The notes under the pieces are model-generated. The model did no database searches. It had not been told where the DNA came from and worked only from the letters and a program-made list of their open reading frames with translations. Below, one piece after another: positions 1-10,249 of a DNA stretch of 64,000 nucleotides. The stretch's first letter is position 1. Every line of letters starts with the position of its first letter. The stretch lies in assembly GCA_050084985.1 (NCBI GenBank), contig JBITNC010000001.1:178126001-178190000 (forward strand), given 5' to 3'. Source of the DNA: Nageia nagi. Lineage: Eukaryota > Pinophyta. Made by a program: the position numbers and the translations under genes.

Positions 1-1000
1 GCATATGCCACCATCCGATTATAAAGAACCAAAATTTAGTAAGTGTAATGGTGAAGGAGATCCAAGAAGGCATATACAGGGTTTCAAGGGTGAGTGTGAA
101 CTCACAATTGGTACCGACCAAAGATTGCAAGGTAAATTCTTCCCCCAGAGCTTGGAAGGAGATGCACGAGAATGGTTTTATGGTTTACTTGAAGGGTCCA
201 TCACATCATTTGAGGAATTTAGTGATTTGTTTCTGGAGCAATATAAGCATAACATCAAGAAGGAGGTTATGCTATCAGATTTATGTGCTATTAAACAAGA
301 CAGTGATGAGCAACTAAATAAATTTGTTGTAAGGTTTAAGAAGACATGGCAGCAAGTAAAGACCAGGTTGACAGAAAAAGAGGTAAATAACATTTTTAAA
401 GAAGCTATTATATTGCCCTTACAATCATATGTTATTGATTATACACACCTCACATTTTTCGATATGACGTATAAACTGTTAGAGAAAGAAAAAGTCCTTG
501 TGAAGCTAGGGCTTATAAAGTATAGCAATGATGATAAGGCTAAAGCAGAAGATAAGAGACCGTAATTATCGAAGAAGGAGAAAATTATTCATGTGGTTGA
601 GAAGACAAATGTGATGAAAGAGAGGAAATTTGTGAAATTTCTCATACCTCTGAGGTATATCTTAAAAGATCTTATGGCAAAAGGATTATTACAACCTTTA
701 CCAAAGCAGGAAGAAGATCCTACAGCAGAAAGACCTCCTTGGTATAAGGAAGATAGATATTGCGAATACCATCAGGCTAAAGGCCATGCTACAAATGGGT
801 GTATAAGCCTTAGGGATAGGGTACAGAAACTCATAGAAGAGGGATTTTATGTGTGTCCAGCAAAAGTCCAGGATGTGGAGGTAGAGCAACATGTCAATGT
901 GATTTTTCATGAAGATGTTTGTGCAACACTTACAAGAGGGAGAGCTAGAGAAATGGTAGATCCAGTTACCTGCGAGAGAGAGTTACCAAAAGACCCTAGA
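1..1000 (+). pseudogene. gag: gag of gypsy A (capsid and zinc knuckle)
   Basis: Gag builds the cytoplasmic virus-like particle and packages the element RNA. The frame is open from base 5 to a TAA at 563-565 and continues in the same frame afterwards. The first part has the retrotransposon-gag helical pattern: a WFYGL motif near residue 58, then LFLEQYKHN, then RFKKTW. At 761-802 there is a zinc-knuckle-like CEYHQAKGHATNGC, in which the second Cys of the usual CCHC is His; this Cys-His-His-Cys form is common in Tat elements. The N-terminus is cut by the window edge. No clean gag/pol boundary exists because protease follows in the same frame. Element B at 25448 carries a diverged copy of the same domains. 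Confidence 0.85.
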
Positions 1001-2170
1001 AGTTTTGATTTAATTAAGCAATTAAAAAGCACACCAGCTAAGGTTAGTCTCTTCGAATTACTTCAGATTTCAGCACCTCATAGGGAGATGATGAATCAGG
1101 TTTTTAGGAATAGTCAGGTAGATCGAAATATTTCTATTGCTGCTTTTGCGGAAAAGGCTAAGATTTGGGGTAAAGGGGAAGTTATTGCCTTTAATCCTAG
1201 TGAGAAGCCTAGCAAGGATGTCACTAGGCTTCATCCGCCTCTATTCATTGAGGTGGAGGCCTTTGGAGTGACAGTTAAGAGGTCATTGATAGATGGAGGG
1301 GCAGCCCTGAATATTGCTACCACTCACTTGTTGGAGCAATTTGATTCAGATGTGTTACCTCCAAGGGAAGAAACCACCATGAAAGTCAAAGGATTTGATG
1401 GTATACCTAGAAAATGTGCAGGAACTATTACACTACCAATTAAGGTTGGTAATAAAGTGCTTGATAATCTATTTTATATCACGGAAGGAAGGCCTTCCTT
1501 TAACTTTATCCTTGGGAGACCTTGGATAGATGATATGGAGGGAGTGGCATCAACGCTACATAGGTGTTTCAAATTCTACTTTAAGGGGAACATTTATAAG
1601 GTTGAGGCAGATGAACAGATGGCTAAGCAGTGTAATCTTATCCTCCCAGAGAGATTTGTTCCATGTGATGCGGAAGATGAAACCCTTCAAAATAGGAATG
1701 ATCAAATCTACAGGAAAGCATTACAGAAAATTAACATGATGGATATCAGGATCGGTTCATACGTTATCACAAACATCAATGAAATTAGTCAGGACAAAAA
1801 CTCCAATGAACAGCAACAGGGCAAGGAAGAAGAGCGCCCGCATTCATTTCCAAAGATAGAGGACCACCGGTGGTCTTTTTCCATGAAAGAAACGGAGAAA
1901 AGTCAGTCGAGTATAATTCTGTGTCAAGGTAATGATAATGTTCGTCAGGACGAAAACTCACAAACAGTGCAGATTGAAGATTGGGTAAGTAGTTGTTATG
2001 TTATTGATTGTGAGATTGAGGAAGAAGATGCTATATATACTATAGATTTATTTCAGAATGATGATGCCTTTTTAGAAACATTAGGTGCTAGAACAGAATA
2101 TCCAATAAGGCATGAAAAAAGAATTCAAACATGTTGTCCAGATGTACATGCTTGTTTTGAAGAATCCGGG
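1001..2170 (+). pseudogene. pro: aspartic protease region of gypsy A
   Basis: Retroelement proteases cleave the gag-pol polyprotein as dimers. The active-site loop is LIDGGAALN at about 1286-1312: Asp-Gly-Gly instead of Asp-Ser/Thr-Gly, a variant usual in plant Tat-type elements. The downstream flap and ILGRPW segment (about 1507-1524) match the family. The region after about 1600 is a charged, low-similarity linker before RT. The frame, shared with gag, is lost close to a GGG run at 2168-2170, where reading must move to the next frame to enter RT. I read this as a single-base indel, not programmed frameshifting, because no slippery heptamer is evident. The first frame runs on to a stop at 2237-2239 without meaning. 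Confidence 0.75.
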
Positions 2171-3840
2171 AGGATAAGATTGAGGGGCTGGGAGAGTTGC
2201 CATTCTCTTTGTCTTCAGAGGCTGAAGTTACCTGGTTAAATGAGGAAATCGAAGAAGTCAATATCGGCTCTCCAGAGACACCACGAATATTAAAAATAGG
2301 TAAGCTTCTCAAAGCACCATTGCAAAATGAATTGGTTCAATCTTTTTATGATTATTCCGAGTTGTTTGCATGGTCTTACAAAGATATGCCAGGGTTAGAT
2401 GAGAATTTTGTGGTTCATAGCTTGGTGGTTGAAAAAGGGGCAGTTCCAATAAAACAAAAGCCACGAAAGATGCCTTTTCAAGTTTCATTACTTGTGAAAA
2501 AGGAAATAGAGAAATTGTTGGAAGTCAGATTTATAAGGCCCATTGACTACTCAGAGTGGATGGCTAATGTAGTTCTAGTTAAGAAGCCTACAGGTGAAAT
2601 TAGAGTGTGTACTAATTTTAGGGACCTCAATAAAGCTTGCCCAAAAGATGATTTCCCATTGCCCAACATAGATATGATCATTGACAGTTTAGCGGGGTAT
2701 GAGATGCTGTCATTTATGGACAGCTTTTCAGGATATAATCAAATTAAAATTAAAGAGAGTGATCAACACAAAACAACCTTTAGAACACCTTGGGGCAACT
2801 TTTGCTACAAGGTGATGCCGTTTGGTCTCAAAAATGCAGGAGCTACATACCAAAGAGCCATGATGGCTATGTTCCATGATTTTATTCATAAGATAGTTGA
2901 GGTATATGTTGATGACATTTTGATTAAATCTAAAAACAAAGAAGATCATGTGCAGGATCTGAAAGTAGCATTTGAAAGGATGAGACAGTACAAGTTAAGA
3001 GTTAAGCCACAAAAGTGTGTATTTGGCGTGTCATCAGGAAAACTCTTAGGGCATATTGTCTCAAGAAGAGGTGTGGAGGTAGATCCCAAAAAGATAAAAG
3101 CCATTACAGAAATGGCACCTCCAACAAATCTCAAGCAATTAAGAAGTTTACAAGGTAAAATACAAGCCATCAGGAGATTTATATGCCAATTAACGGATAA
3201 GATAGCTCCTATGTCTCATTTACTTAAAAAAGATGTTGAGTTCAAATGGGATAATAAATGTCAAGAGGCATTTGATAAGATAAAAGAATATCTATTGCAC
3301 CCACCGGTGTTAGCTCCGTATAGACATGGAGAACCCCTTTGGCTTTATGTCTCAGCTACAAAACATGCATTTGGGGTAATGCTTGCTAAGAAGGAGGAGG
3401 ATGGCAAAGAGAGGGCCATCTATTTTGTCAGCAGGACATTGAAAGATTATGAGACTAGATACACTCCTATTGAGAAACTATGCCAATGTGTGGTGTTTGC
3501 TACTGAAAAGTTGCAGCATTACCTAATCAATAGTGTTACACATGTACTTACACAAGCAGATCCATTGAGATACTTGATGTCAAAGCCTTGCCTTGACGGA
3601 AGAGCAGCAAAATGGGTCATGTTACTTCAAGAGTTTGATCTCAGGTTTGTCAAGCAGAAATCAATTAAGGGACAGGTAATCGTAGATTTTATGGTAGAAT
3701 TCCTCACAGAGGATAGTACAGATCTCAAAGAGGAATTCAAGGATGAATGTGCATTGACAGATATCGTAGAGATTACAGAAAAGGATCGCCTGCGGTCTAT
3801 TTATAACTATGATAGGACCGCTGGCGCTCCAGTTTTAAAT
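2171..3840 (+). pseudogene. pol: reverse transcriptase and first RNase H of gypsy A
   Basis: This region copies element RNA into DNA. The RT core includes RPIDYSEWMANVVLVKK near 2536, FRDLNKACPKDDFPLP near 2617, MPFGLKNAGATYQR near 2815 and the catalytic YVDD at 2905-2916, all intact. The connection domain follows (about 3130-3290). The first RNase H, at about 3320-3610, is recognisable by FVSRTLKDYETRYTPIEKL but has Ser where the first catalytic Asp is expected (LWLYVSATKHAF). Loss of catalytic residues in this domain is known for Tat elements that carry a second RNase H. The frame stays open from about 2171 to the stop at 3922. Confidence 0.9.
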
Positions 3841-4235
3841 GAATCTGAACCCTGGAAGTTATACTTTGATGGGTCCAGGTGTATGCATGGGTCAGGAGCA
3901 GGAATTACATTAATATCCCCATAGAATGAAATCATTCCTATGTCTTATAAATTGTCATTCGAATGCACTAACAATATGGCAGAATATGAAGCTCTTATAG
4001 TGGGCTTGAAGGCAGCTATAGAAATTGGTATTTCACGAATACATATTTATGGAGATTCATAGCTAATAGTCAAATAGGTAAACAAAGTTTACAAGACTAA
4101 AGATGAAAAGCTTATTCCTTATAGGGATTATGTTATTAAGTTACTCACACATTTCAAAGGATATCAGTTGGAAAGTGTTCCAAGGAGTAGCAATAGACTA
4201 GCAGATGCAATGGCAAGCGCGACATCGCTTATACC
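3841..4235 (+). pseudogene. second, Archaea-like RNase H of gypsy A (RT-RH-aRNH-INT order)
   Basis: This is a second RNase H of the type acquired by the Tat lineage, thought to remove the RNA strand during reverse transcription. Visible catalytic positions are Asp in LYFDGS (about 3865), Glu in AEYEAL (about 3982), Asp in IYGDS (4054) and Asp in RLADAMA (about 4204). It lies between the degenerate first RNase H and integrase, the usual Tat order. Three in-frame TAG stops (3922, 4060, 4075) fall inside this domain while the frame is otherwise preserved. Each is one C-to-T change from CAG, so the damage looks like point decay. Confidence 0.85.
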
Positions 4236-5609
4236 ATTGGAAGTTGAGAACAAAGAAGCTAGCTTCACCATCAGAAACTTAGGAACTTCATCCATTGCTG
4301 AAGAAAGTGAAATATGTATGGTTCAAAGAGTTGGGTATGAGGAGAGTCCGTGGTACCAACATATCTTTAGATATTTGAAGGACGATTTTATTGATACTAC
4401 TTTTGATAAGCGAGAGCAAACTAGAATCAAGAGGCTTGCGACTAGGTACGTAATCATTGGTAATGTGCTTTACAAAAGGTCATTTAATGGTATTCTTTTG
4501 AGGTGCCTTCTTACTGAGGAAATTGCAACAGTATTAGAACATGCCCATGGGAGGGCATGTGGAGGGCATTTTAATGGGAGATCAATTTTTGGCAAGCTGA
4601 TCAGAATGGGTTATTGGTGGCCTACCATGGAGCATGATTGCTTTGAGCATGTCAATAAATGTGAACAATGTCAGAGACATGCACACCTGGAGCTTACGCC
4701 AACTCAGGAATTGAATTATGTTACATCACCATGGCCTTTCTCTATGTGGGCTATGGATTTTATGGGGGTTATTAACCCACCATCCAGTGAGGGGCATAAG
4801 TTTATCTTAGTTGCTACAGAATACTATACAAAATGGGTTGAGGCTATCCCGTTAAAAATAGCTACACAGAAACATGTGATCAAGTTCATAAAGGAATACA
4901 TCATTTGTAGATTTGGTGTACCACAAAGGTTAATTATGGACAATGGGACTAATTTCACAGGTAAGGATATCAAGGAATTTTGCCAGAAGATGAAGATTGA
5001 GCAGAGATTTTCTTCAGTTTACTACCCCCAAGGTAATGGGCAAGCAGAGGCTACAAATAAGACGTCAAAGGGATATTGGCCAAGAATATCAAGAAGAATG
5101 GGAGAGATTGGCATGAGCAATTATCTTATGCTTTATGGGCATATAGGACCAGTGAAAGGACAGCAATAGGTGCCACCCCATATTCTCTTGTGTTTGGAGA
5201 TGAAGTAGTTATTTCTCTTGAGATTGAGATACCATCGCTGAGAATTGCACTCAAGGATGTGATGAAGGAACCACAATATTTGGAGGCAAGAGTGAATCAG
5301 CTTGAAGCACTAGACGAAAAGAGAATCACTACGTTAGAACACCTCAGAGCATATCAATAGAGAATTAAGAGATCATATGGCAAGAGAGTGGTCCCTAAGG
5401 ATTTTGAGGTTGGAGATATGGTCTTGCAGGAGAATATTTCTAACACTACAGCTATAGATGAACTTAAGGGAAAGTTTGAGCCCAATTGGGTGGGACCATA
5501 CCTTATTACAGAAGTATTTGGTAGGGGTGCCTATAGGTTGTCTACATTGGATGGGGAGATTCTCAAGAATCCCATTAATGCTAGGCATTTGAAGAAATAT
5601 TACATTTAG
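4236..5609 (+). pseudogene. int: integrase of gypsy A
   Basis: Integrase inserts the DNA copy into the chromosome. The N-terminal zinc-binding part spans about 4535-4680, with His residues in HAHGRACGGHF and Cys residues in CEQCQRH. The catalytic triad is present: Asp at 4756 (AMDFMG), Asp at 4939 (IMDNGTNF) and Glu at 5047 (GQAEATNK). A single-base indel near 5066 moves the frame, and reading continues as GILAKNIKKNGRDW. A TAG stop at 5358 follows. The C-terminal GPY/F module (KFEPNWVGPYLI, about 5470-5505) precedes the stop at 5607-5609. No chromodomain is seen, as expected outside the chromoviruses. Confidence 0.88.
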
Positions 5610-5792
5610 GTGGCCTGCAGGTCAATACAGGCGTCTGGGTGATATCAGAGTGTACTAAAGGAATGATCATGCGAGCAGACATCATAAAAGCAAATTAGAG
5701 AGTCAGCTTGAGTTCAGAATAGGAGCGCCCGTGCTCCATATCCATTAAGAAAGGACCACCTACGTTCCCTTATCCAGAAAATTAGTTTATTG

Positions 5793-5980
5793 AGTATCAT
5801 GAGTGCATCATAGATGTTTGATCAATGATACATCCAGGAGAATATTGCCTTGAGTTTCATGTTTGCAAATCCGAATTATCAGCTTATCCAAGTATCATGT
5901 GTGCGTCACAAGTGTTTGACGAATGATATATCTAGGAGAATATTGCTTTGAGTTTTTGTGTTTGCAAACTTGAGTGATCA
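5793..5980 (+). repeat. 98-base tandem duplication
   Basis: Two diverged copies start at 5793 and 5891. Each begins AGTATCATG and contains a GGAGAATATTGC segment followed by GTTTGCAAA. The second copy is interrupted by the start of the next array. Units were matched by eye. Confidence 0.75.
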
Positions 5981-6325
5981 GATTATCATGCTTTTGAGTG
6001 GAGTCTAGCTCCCATGGTTAGATTATCATGCTTTTGAGTGGAGTCCAGCTCCCATAGTCAGCTTATCAAGTGCTTATCATGTGGCTATGAGTGGAGTCCA
6101 GCTCCCATAGTCAGCTTATCAGGTGCTTATCATGTGGCTATGAGTGGAGTCCAGCTCCCATAGTCAGCTTATCATGTGCTTATCATGTGGCTATGAGCAG
6201 AGTCTAGCTCCCATAGTCAGCGTATCATGTGCTTATCATGTGGCTATGAGTGGAGTCCAGCTCCCATAGTCAGCTTATCAGGTGCTTATCATGTGGCTAT
6301 GAGTGGAGTCTAGCTCCCATAGTCA
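5981..6325 (+). repeat. 40/53-base tandem array
   Basis: Two 40-base units (5981-6020, 6021-6060) are followed by five 53-base units starting at 6061, 6114, 6167, 6220 and 6273. All share GAGTGGAGTCCAGCTCCCAT or close variants. The 53-base form carries an extra GTGCTTATCATGTGG-like segment, so it probably arose by an internal 13-base expansion of the short unit. Confidence 0.92.
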
Positions 6326-6362
6326 GCTTATCATGCTTCTTGGTGGAGTATCAGCTTCATTA

Positions 6363-6815
6363 GTTTATCATTGTTCTACAGAGTTCGGTTCTCATGCAAC
6401 TGGAGTACACCTCTGGGTGCAAAGGCTCAGTTGTGTGGAACTTAGCTCTCATACATCAGCTTATCATGATTCTGTGAAGTTCGGTTCTTATGCAACTGGA
6501 GTACACCTTTGATGCGAGGGCTCAATTGTGTAGAACTTAGCTCTCACATATTAGCTTACCACTGTTCGGTGGAGTTTGGTTCTCATGCAACTGGAGTACA
6601 CCTCTCAGTGCGAAGGCTTAGTTGTGTAGAACTTAGCTCTCATACATCAGCTTATCATTATTCTGCGGAGTTCGATTCTTATGCAACTTGGTGCGAAGAG
6701 TTGTGTGGAACTTAGCTCTCACATATCAGCTTATCATTGTTTTGCGGAGTTCGGCTCTCATGCAACTGGAGTACACCTCTTGGTGCGAAGGCTCAGTTGT
6801 GTAGAACTTAGCTCT
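6363..6815 (+). repeat. 96-base tandem array
   Basis: Five units begin near 6363, 6459, 6554, 6650 and 6729, each with a TTATCATT-like start, then CATGCAACTGGAGTACACCT and GAACTTAGCTCTC. Unit 4 has an internal deletion and is 79 bases long. Because 96 is a multiple of three, the units stay open over short stretches and give repetitive false ORFs, which I do not treat as genes. Confidence 0.92.
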
Positions 6816-6819
6816 CTCC

Positions 6820-6955
6820 TATGTGTGGTTATGGTTATCATGTGTTGTTATGTGTGTTGTCATGTGTTGTCATGTCTTGTCTTGTGAGTTAGTCATGTGT
6901 GTTATCATGTCTTGTCATGTGTGTTGTCATGTGTTGTCTTGTGATGTGGTCTTGT
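6820..6955 (+). repeat. TGTCATGTGTTG-type simple sequence
   Basis: A low-complexity stretch built from variants of TGTCATG, TGTTGT and TGTCTTG, on the + strand almost devoid of runs of A. It follows the 96-base array directly. Confidence 0.7.
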
Positions 6956-7289
6956 TAAGATGTCATCCGATCGACATGTGTGGTCAAGTCGTTTGTTCGA
7001 TCACCATCATGAGTGTTGTCAAGTTTGTCACCATGGGTCATCAGCATTACGGCAAGATTATCAGACATATCAAGCTATCACCTTCTACAACAAAATGCAA
7101 GGGGCAAGCATGCCCAAGGTAAATATCAAAAGGGAGTTTTCTTAACCTATAAGCTTTATCATGATGTTGTTTAAGTTTAGAATGGTTAATGCTTATCATT
7201 ACTTATCAAAATTGTTTGCTATGATATTGTGTTTTTACTTTGAATGCAAAATCTCAAGTCACCTCATGATTCTTTCGATTTTACATCCA

Positions 7290-7301
7290 AAGTGGGGCAT
7301 C
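7290..7301 (+). promoter_or_regulatory. polypurine tract of gypsy A
   Basis: AAGTGGGGCATC lies immediately before the TGTTAAACA start of the LTR. A purine-rich run here is where plus-strand DNA synthesis starts. Confidence 0.65.
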
Positions 7302-7420
7302 TGTTAAACACATAAAAATGATTTTATGCTTTTAAATCAATAAATTAATGAAATATGCTTAGCTTAACTATATGTCTTGAATGGATTAAAGTGATAATAT
7401 CAATGTTTGGCTTGGATATG

Positions 7421-7525
7421 AATATTGCATAGGTTATCTTGAATATTGCATAGGTTATCTTGAATATTGCATGGGTTATCTTGAATATTGCATGGTTTAT
7501 CTTGAGTATTGCATGAATTATCTTG
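7421..7525 (+). repeat. 21-base tandem repeat inside the LTR
   Basis: Five units start at 7421, 7442, 7463, 7484 and 7505, each AATATTGCATAGGTTATCTTG or a close variant. They sit about 90-190 bases upstream of the TATA-like box. Confidence 0.88.
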
Positions 7526-7611
7526 TTTATTGATGTGTTTATCTTAAATTTTGTGAATTAACCTTATTTATGTGGATGCACGCCGACCTATGGGCGGTAT
7601 TATCTATTATC

Positions 7612-7623
7612 TATATAAATAAG
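7612..7623 (+). promoter_or_regulatory. TATA box in gypsy A LTR
   Basis: TATATAAATAAG lies in the middle of the LTR, the expected position for the retrotransposon promoter. Confidence 0.55.
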
Positions 7624-8580
7624 GGATCTAATAGTAAGTCCACAACAACAAGGATACACATGATCCCGCGTATGGTCTTGTAAGTGGCTACCCCTTAAGG
7701 TATCTCTTGGTACCGCCTACAAGGCTGTGGTTTGTGTGCTTCCTTACGTGAGCTCTCCTAACATATGCGATCAATTCTGATATTACACTGCAATCTGAGA
7801 TATCTATACTGAAGATCTGGACCTAATCGAGAGGTCAAAGCTATCAAGCTAGGGCCGTCGATGCTCCTTTGTGAACGGAAGAACACCACCGATGCTCTAA
7901 TAAAACGGACCGCCCATGGTCCTCTTTTCGCATCCTTGCAGGTCACGATGTTTGTGGAAAAGGTAGCTTATCATCACTACATCACCAATATCTACATCTT
8001 TCGTTGTCAGGTACGTTCCATGAGGTAAGTACATGAATCACAGTTTTGGTTGGTACAAGTACACTGCTGAATTGGTTATGTTATTTATTGATATCTAGAA
8101 TAAATCGCTATCCGTAGCTAGTATACAGATAATATTGAGTTTGTAGATATTTATTTACACGCTCAATTTTTATTTGTAAACAAATGGACATTCCTACACC
8201 AAAACCATGCATCCTTTATTCACCCCATTCTGAAGTAGGGTTGGTGAAATATTCCTCTAGGGGGAGTGTTGATTGAATTCTTGATTTTCTATTGTAATAT
8301 GTATGTAGACTTTCTCAAATCCAAGCAAGTTCTTAATGAAACAACTGTAGCTCTATTCATCTAAATTTTGTTTTTTACTTCCATGTTGGGAAGGTGGATC
8401 CATTTTTGATGGATTATGTTACATTACTAAATATAAGTCTCTTTTTTTGATGGCATTGTTACATGCATCTTTCATTGACTATGTGCTATATCATGTTGAT
8501 TTTATTGTACACCTTTGTGGTAAGTTCACTCTGTGTGAGGAACTTGTTGTACAACTTGGGCTTATCTTGCACAATTTAGC

Positions 8581-8890
8581 TATCCATATGTGAAGAACTT
8601 TTACGTGTCTTTTGGCACTATTCAATTATCCATATGTGAAGAACTCATATGTGCATACTCTATTTTTGGCCTATCTTGCACTTTTCAGTTATCCATATGT
8701 GAGGAACTCTTATGTGTCTTTTGGAACTATTCAGTTATCCATATGAGAGGAACTTGTATGTGCATATTCTATTTTTGGTCATTATAGCATTGTTCAATTA
8801 TCCATATGAGAGGAACTTTTATGTGTCATTTGGCACTGTTTAGTTATCCATATGTGAGAAGTTCGTATGTGCATGCTATCTTTGTAATGA
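8581..8890 (+). repeat. dimeric 46/63-base tandem array in copia A 3' region
   Basis: Units begin at 8581, 8627, 8690, 8736, 8799 and 8845, all with TATCCATATG(T/A)GA(G/A)GAACT. Lengths alternate 46, 63, 46, 63, 46, so the true period is 109 bases. Copia B has a similar alternating array at 50417-50640. Confidence 0.9.
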
Positions 8891-8920
8891 CAATCAACAT
8901 ATGTTTTATATACAGTAGAT

Positions 8921-9176
8921 GACTATAAGTATTGGCTTGGCATTATTTGTGATGACTTATAGTGCAACATAAATCCAAGTATCTTTTGTTAACTATAAGT
9001 ATTCGCTTGGCATCCTCTATGATGAATTATAGTGCAACATAACTTCAAGTATCTTTTTGTTAACTATAAGTATTGGCTTGGCATCCTTTGTGATGACTTA
9101 TAGTGCAACATAAATCCAAGTATCTTTTGGTGACTATAAGCATTGGCTTGGCATCTCTGTGATGGCTTATAGTGCA
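8921..9176 (+). repeat. 70-base tandem array in copia A 3' region
   Basis: Units start at 8921, 8991, 9062 and 9132, each ACTATAAGTATTGGCTTGGCA followed by GACTTATAGTGCA. The last is partial. The same unit occurs once in copia B (about 50676-50722). Confidence 0.9.
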
Positions 9177-9370
9177 CTCGTGGCCACACTCTTTTCTCCT
9201 TCCATGATGATGGAAGATACTTCCATGAAAATGAAAGTTTGATCCATGATGATGGATTATTTACATATTATTGATGAAATTTGAATCCTTTTGATCGATT
9301 CATGCTACTAATTTCATCATTTCCCTCTTAACTAGTAGCATGGTTAAGGTGGACTTCTAATTATCACATT

Positions 9371-9525
9371 TTGACTCCCTAGTAAAGTCAAGTTTATTTG
9401 TTGTGGCCTCTTGACTCACTCTTGGTAAAGTTGAGTTTCTTTGTTGTGGCATATTGACTCACTCTTGGTAAAGTCAAGCTTCATTATTATGCCTTCTTGA
9501 CTCCCTCTTAGTAAAGTCAAGTGTA
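9371..9525 (+). repeat. short tandem repeat (TTGACTC...TAAAGTCAAG)
   Basis: Four diverged copies of TTGACTCNCTCTTGGTAAAGTCAAG with spacers of about 25-30 bases lie in the copia A 3' region. Within each unit, TTGACT and AGTCAA form a small inverted repeat. Confidence 0.7.
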
Positions 9526-10249
9526 TGGCACCTTATAGCTTTTTTCATGTTAATGTGGTACTCACGATGGCATTTTGTGCCTTATGATATTTGTTTTGCT
9601 TGTAACTATTGGTGTCCATATTGGTCATGTTGGCCTTTCTTCATGGCATGATATACGTGTATTTGTTTGTTGAAGTTGTCATCAAGGGGGAGAAATTGTC
9701 TAGTTGGTTGTATTGATGTGATGACACTCCTCATATAAAAAAAATACACAAGTGCATAAGTGATAGTGCACATGTCTTGATATATGCATAAGTGATATTC
9801 TTAGATATCATACTTGATGATTTATGTCATCCTTGTTGTTGTGCATTTATGATTTCTTAACATCTTTATATGTTTTATTATGATCAGTTTATGAATAGTG
9901 TGATTCATCTATCCTTGTTGATATGAATATGATGCATCTACCTGATCTTATTATTTGAGCTGCTTATGACTTGCAGGTTCCTTTGAGATTGCAGGTTGCT
10001 TACCTCAAGTATGTAGGCTCTTTGAGACTCTACATGACTTCCAGTTGGATGACTAGTACATGTACATTGAAACTAGTTATGGTTAATGATTGTATTTGAA
10101 AAAGTAGTGAGTCTTAAAATAGATCTTTTTTAATTCACAAATATGTAAAAATTTCTCATCTTCGATGTATTTGTTTGGAGGATAACTCTCTTACTTGATC
10201 TTCTTCTTCTCTCTGACTTGCTCTATCCCAATATTGCATTAAGGGGCAG

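Larger units (their letters stand above)
5610..7289 (+). other. 3' non-coding region of gypsy A, rich in tandem arrays
   Basis: About 1.7 kb separates integrase from the LTR. It has no credible coding sequence and is made mostly of tandem repeats with different units, listed separately (98, 40/53 and 96 bases, then a TGTCATGTGTTG-type simple sequence). The stretches 5610-5790 and 6956-7289 hold unique sequence. Variable 3' untranslated regions with tandem repeats are known in Tat-type plant retrotransposons and can seed satellite DNA. Confidence 0.8.
1..8182 (+). mobile_element. Ty3/gypsy LTR retrotransposon A, Tat type, 5' end outside window
   Basis: Seen: gag, protease, RT, RNase H, a second RNase H and integrase follow each other on one strand up to 5609. 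A long non-coding region with tandem repeats follows, then a purine-rich tract and an LTR at 7302-8182. The second (Archaea-like) RNase H and the Cys-His-His-Cys gag knuckle are known marks of the Tat group. The 5' LTR and the gag start lie before base 1. The sequence after 8182 reads as the end of a copia polyprotein, so A seems to have inserted into a copia element. Coding is broken by frameshifts near 2168 and 5066 and stops at 563, 3922, 4060, 4075 and 5358, so this copy is not autonomous. Confidence 0.9.
7302..8182 (+). repeat. 3' LTR of gypsy A
   Basis: Starts TGTTAAACAC after the purine tract and ends TGTAAACA, giving the TG...CA ends expected of an LTR. Directly after it, from 8183, the reading becomes copia coding sequence (a YTK/FTK motif like that at 50265), which supports the right boundary. 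The partner LTR and left target duplication are outside the window, so the 881-base length is inferred. A TATA-like box lies inside. Confidence 0.72.

Noticed and set aside
2150-2240. Programmed frameshift between protease and RT of gypsy A
   Set aside because: No slippery heptamer or downstream pseudoknot is evident; a GGG run with a one-base indel explains it, and other frameshifts in the element are clearly decay.
5388-5609. Chromodomain after integrase of gypsy A
   Set aside because: The C-terminus ends soon after the GPY/F module; no chromodomain motif follows.
6303-6887. Overlapping open frames encoding repeats of VELSSHTSAYH and GSHATGVHL
   Set aside because: They are translations of the 96-base tandem array (32 codons per unit), change frame between units and lie in a non-coding 3' region.
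8590-8787. Open frame across repeated SICEELL / SFGTIQL phrases
   Set aside because: Product of the 46/63-base repeats; the repeats do not keep one frame.
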